Source: Trueperaceae bacterium (GTDB lineage Bacteria > Deinococcota > Deinococci > Deinococcales > Trueperaceae). From it: a stretch of 8,124 nucleotides of DNA. Location of the stretch: NCBI GenBank assembly GCA_007121175.1, contig SKMG01000420.1, forward strand, positions 1 through 8,124. The letters run 5' to 3'. The translations under genes were made by a program, and so were the position numbers. The first letter of the stretch is position 1. Each line of letters opens with the position of its first letter. The notes beneath the pieces are model-generated. The model made no database searches, was not told the origin of the DNA, and saw nothing but the letters and a program-made list of their open reading frames with translations. Positions 6,507 through 8,124 of the stretch are shown piece after piece.

Positions 6507-7677
6507 GGAGCGTCTCCCGGTGCATGCCGTAGGTGTGATACGCACGGCAGGTGCCCTCGTGACTCACCATGCACGGCCCGTACGGGCTGTCGGGCGTACA
6601 TCGGCTGCCGAAGGCGGTGCACTGGTCGGGGCGGATCTGGCCGAGCGTCACCTCGGCGCAGCGGCAGCCCTGCGGGTGCTCGGCGCCGCGAAGCACGACC
6701 GGGTCGAGTTCGCCGGAGAAGCGCCGTGCGGCGCTCGCCGCCCGATACGGCTCGCGTAGCTTGTAGCCGGACGCGGGGATCTCGGCGATTCCGCGCCAGC
6801 GGATCGGAGCGAGCTCGAACACCTCGTCGAGCTCGAGCTTGGCGCGCGCGTTGCCGTCGTACTTGACCAGGCGCCCGTAGGGGTTGGCGACCCTGGGTGA
6901 GCCGTCTGCGATCTGCTCGAGCAGCGCGGCGATGGCGGCGAGGACGTCCACCGGTTCGAAGCCGCCCGCCGCGCAGGCGATGCCGCGGGCTGCCAGCGGC
7001 TCGTACACGCGCAAGCCGGTGATGGTGACCGCATGTCCCGGCAGGATGAAGCCTTCGATGTCGAAGCCGTCGAGGTCGGGGAGCAGGTACGTCGCCGGCG
7101 GCGTGTAGTAGTTGGCCTCGATGATGGTCAGATTGTCCGGCACGCCCCGCCTCAGCATCGCCGCGACGGCCACCACGGTCGTCTCGAAGCCGACCGAGAA
7201 GAACACGACCTGCTTGTCACGATGCTGCTCCGCGATCCGCTTGGCGTCGAACACGCTGTACACGGCCCTCACGTCGCCGCCGCGCGCCCGTGCGTCGAGC
7301 AGGCTCATGCGTACGTCGCCACGCCGCTCGCCATCGAGCGGAATGCTCCCGGGCACCGCGAGCATGTCCCCGAACGACGTCAAGATGGTATCTCGCCGGA
7401 GCGACAGCTGGATCGCCAGGTTGACGTACTCGGCGTCGCACACGCACACCGGGCAGCCAGGCCCGGCCAGGACGCTGACGCCCTTCGGCAGCAGGGCACG
7501 CAGCGCATAGCGGCCCATCTCGTGCTCGTGCGTGCCGCAGATGTGCATCAGTTTGACGGAGCGGCCTAGGCCGCCGGCGATGGATGCGATCCGCCGCTGT
7601 AGGCTGGCGACGAGCGCCGGCGCCTTGTAGACCTCGGGCTGGAAACCGGAGGCGACGCCGCCGAGGACGTCAGTCAC
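6490..7677 (-). CDS. hypD: Hydrogenase maturation protein HypD
   Basis: HypD is the [4Fe-4S] scaffold protein that, with HypC, assembles the Fe(CN)2CO unit and accepts cyanide from HypE. The 395-residue product (E. coli HypD is 373) shows the CGTH motif (C47-H50), GPGCPVC (C75, C78, plus C80 just after), GFETT in the middle, and a cysteine-rich C-terminal region with six cysteines from GCRC to EGTCRAY. That region holds the iron-sulfur ligands in known HypD structures. The start is a GTG at 7677 with GGAG (7685-7688) 7 nt upstream; it overlaps the end of hypC by 8 nt. All key cysteines are present, so the protein should be functional. Confidence 0.95.
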   Translation of the reverse strand: MTDVLGGVASGFQPEVYKAPALVASLQRRIASIAGGLGRSVKLMHICGTHEHEMGRYALRALLPKGVSVLAGPGCPVCVCDAEYVNLAIQLSLRRDTILTSFGDMLAVPGSIPLDGERRGDVRMSLLDARARGGDVRAVYSVFDAKRIAEQHRDKQVVFFSVGFETTVVAVAAMLRRGVPDNLTIIEANYYTPPATYLLPDLDGFDIEGFILPGHAVTITGLRVYEPLAARGIACAAGGFEPVDVLAAIAALLEQIADGSPRVANPYGRLVKYDGNARAKLELDEVFELAPIRWRGIAEIPASGYKLREPYRAASAARRFSGELDPVVLRGAEHPQGCRCAEVTLGQIRPDQCTAFGSRCTPDSPYGPCMVSHEGTCRAYHTYGMHRETLHVEAV

Positions 7678-7897
7678 CGGGCCGCTCCAGGTACTGCGTG
7701 ATCAACGCGAGGTTAGCAGCTGCATCTTCCGGCGCGATCTTGTCGATCGCGAAGCCGGCGTGCACCACGACCCAGTCACCGGGCTCGACGTGCTCTACCA
7801 GACCGATGAAGCACTGATGCAAAGCGCCAGCCAAGCGGATCGTGCAATGGTCGTCGTCGAGGACCTCGACGACTTCGTGCGGAATACCCAAGCACAC
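7670..7897 (-). CDS. hypC: Hydrogenase maturation chaperone HypC
   Basis: HypC is the small chaperone that binds HypD and then the hydrogenase large-subunit precursor, handing over the Fe(CN)2CO group through its N-terminal cysteine. The 75-residue product starts MCLGIP, which fixes the start: GTG 7897 puts the essential cysteine at residue 2 once the initiator is read as Met. A longer frame upstream exists but would bury that cysteine. Further family signatures are GDWVVVHAGFAI (about 45-56), including the conserved histidine, and a helical C-terminus. GGGAGG at 7904-7909, 6 nt upstream, is the ribosome site and lies inside the end of hypF. The hypF stop is 2 nt away and hypD overlaps by 8 nt, so translation is probably coupled. 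Confidence 0.95.
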   Translation of the reverse strand: MCLGIPHEVVEVLDDDHCTIRLAGALHQCFIGLVEHVEPGDWVVVHAGFAIDKIAPEDAAANLALITQYLERPGD

Positions 7898-7899
7898 GG

Positions 7900-8124
7900 T
7901 CAACCTCCCGGCAGACAGGCGGCCAGCGCCAGCTGGCCCAACGACACCCCTCCATCGTTCGACGGCACGATCCGGTTGCACCAGTGCGGAATGTCCGCCC
8001 GATCGAGGTGAGCCCGGGTGCGCTCGACGAGTAACGCGTTCTGAAACACGCCGCCGGAGAGCACGACCCGCTCGAAGCGAACGGTGGCCTGCAGGTCATG
8101 AGCCGCCTGTGCCACACCTGCGGC
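7900..8124 (-). CDS. hypF: Carbamoyltransferase HypF, C-terminal part (gene continues beyond the window)
   Basis: HypF turns carbamoyl phosphate and ATP into carbamoyl-adenylate and transfers the carbamoyl group to the C-terminal cysteine of HypE. Only the last 74 residues of a protein normally about 750 long are visible; the frame is open to the window edge. LSGGVFQNALL, followed about 30 residues later by VPSNDGGVSLGQ, is the C-terminal signature of the Kae1-like domain of HypF. The N-terminal acylphosphatase, zinc-finger and YrdC-like domains lie outside. TGA at 7900-7902 is 2 nt from the hypC start. The start codon cannot be assessed. Confidence 0.93.
   Translation of the reverse strand, partial: AAGVAQAAHDLQATVRFERVVLSGGVFQNALLVERTRAHLDRADIPHWCNRIVPSNDGGVSLGQLALAACLPGG
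7904..7909 (-). promoter_or_regulatory. Ribosome-binding site of hypC
   Basis: GGGAGG on the minus strand lies 6 nt before the GTG at 7897, within the last codons of hypF. It supports the non-ATG start that gives the family's N-terminal MCLGIP. Confidence 0.75.

Noticed and set aside
5931..6866. A 311-codon plus-strand frame opposite hypE and hypD.
   Set aside because: It is antisense to two clear hyp genes, with His/Asp/Val- then Arg-rich composition typical of a mirror frame.

Overview
The window reads as chromosomal DNA from a high-G+C bacterium (G+C judged by eye), most likely a proteobacterium. The evidence is a glycerol-3-phosphate-type ABC transporter whose three proteins follow the E. 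coli UgpB/UgpA/UgpE pattern closely, and a compact hypF-hypC-hypD-hypE operon for [NiFe]-hydrogenase maturation. I cannot name a genus. There are no rRNA or tRNA genes, CRISPR arrays, or recognisable insertion sequences.

Layout: (1) 99-980, plus strand: a DnaQ-like (DEDDh) 3'-5' exonuclease-domain protein with an unusual central stretch that may have been read in another frame in its ancestor. (2) 981-2281: about 1.3 kb without an intact gene. It holds two apparent relics: a short piece resembling the C-terminus of a periplasmic substrate-binding protein (1284-1588) and a truncated, frameshifted THEP1/DUF2478-like NTPase (1725-1950). The rest looks non-coding, with a few small palindromes. 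(3) 2282-5438, plus strand: ugpB-ugpA-ugpE. A perfect 13-bp hairpin lies between ugpB and ugpA, and the ugpA stop overlaps the ugpE start. No ATPase gene (ugpC) is present here. (4) 5448-8124, minus strand: hypE, hypD, hypC and the 3' end of hypF. They are transcribed hypF to hypE and converge on ugpE with only 9 nt between the stops.

The Ugp proteins would capture glycerol-3-phosphate or its diesters in the periplasm and pass them through the UgpA/UgpE channel, powered by an ATPase encoded elsewhere. The Hyp proteins build the Fe(CN)2CO group of [NiFe]-hydrogenases: HypF makes carbamoyl on HypE, HypE turns it into cyanide, and HypC/HypD hold the iron and receive the ligands. The two modules look functionally unrelated.

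I do not see a clearly new system. The parts most worth a second look are the decayed island at 981-1950, the intercistronic ugpB/ugpA hairpin, and the central part of the exonuclease gene.
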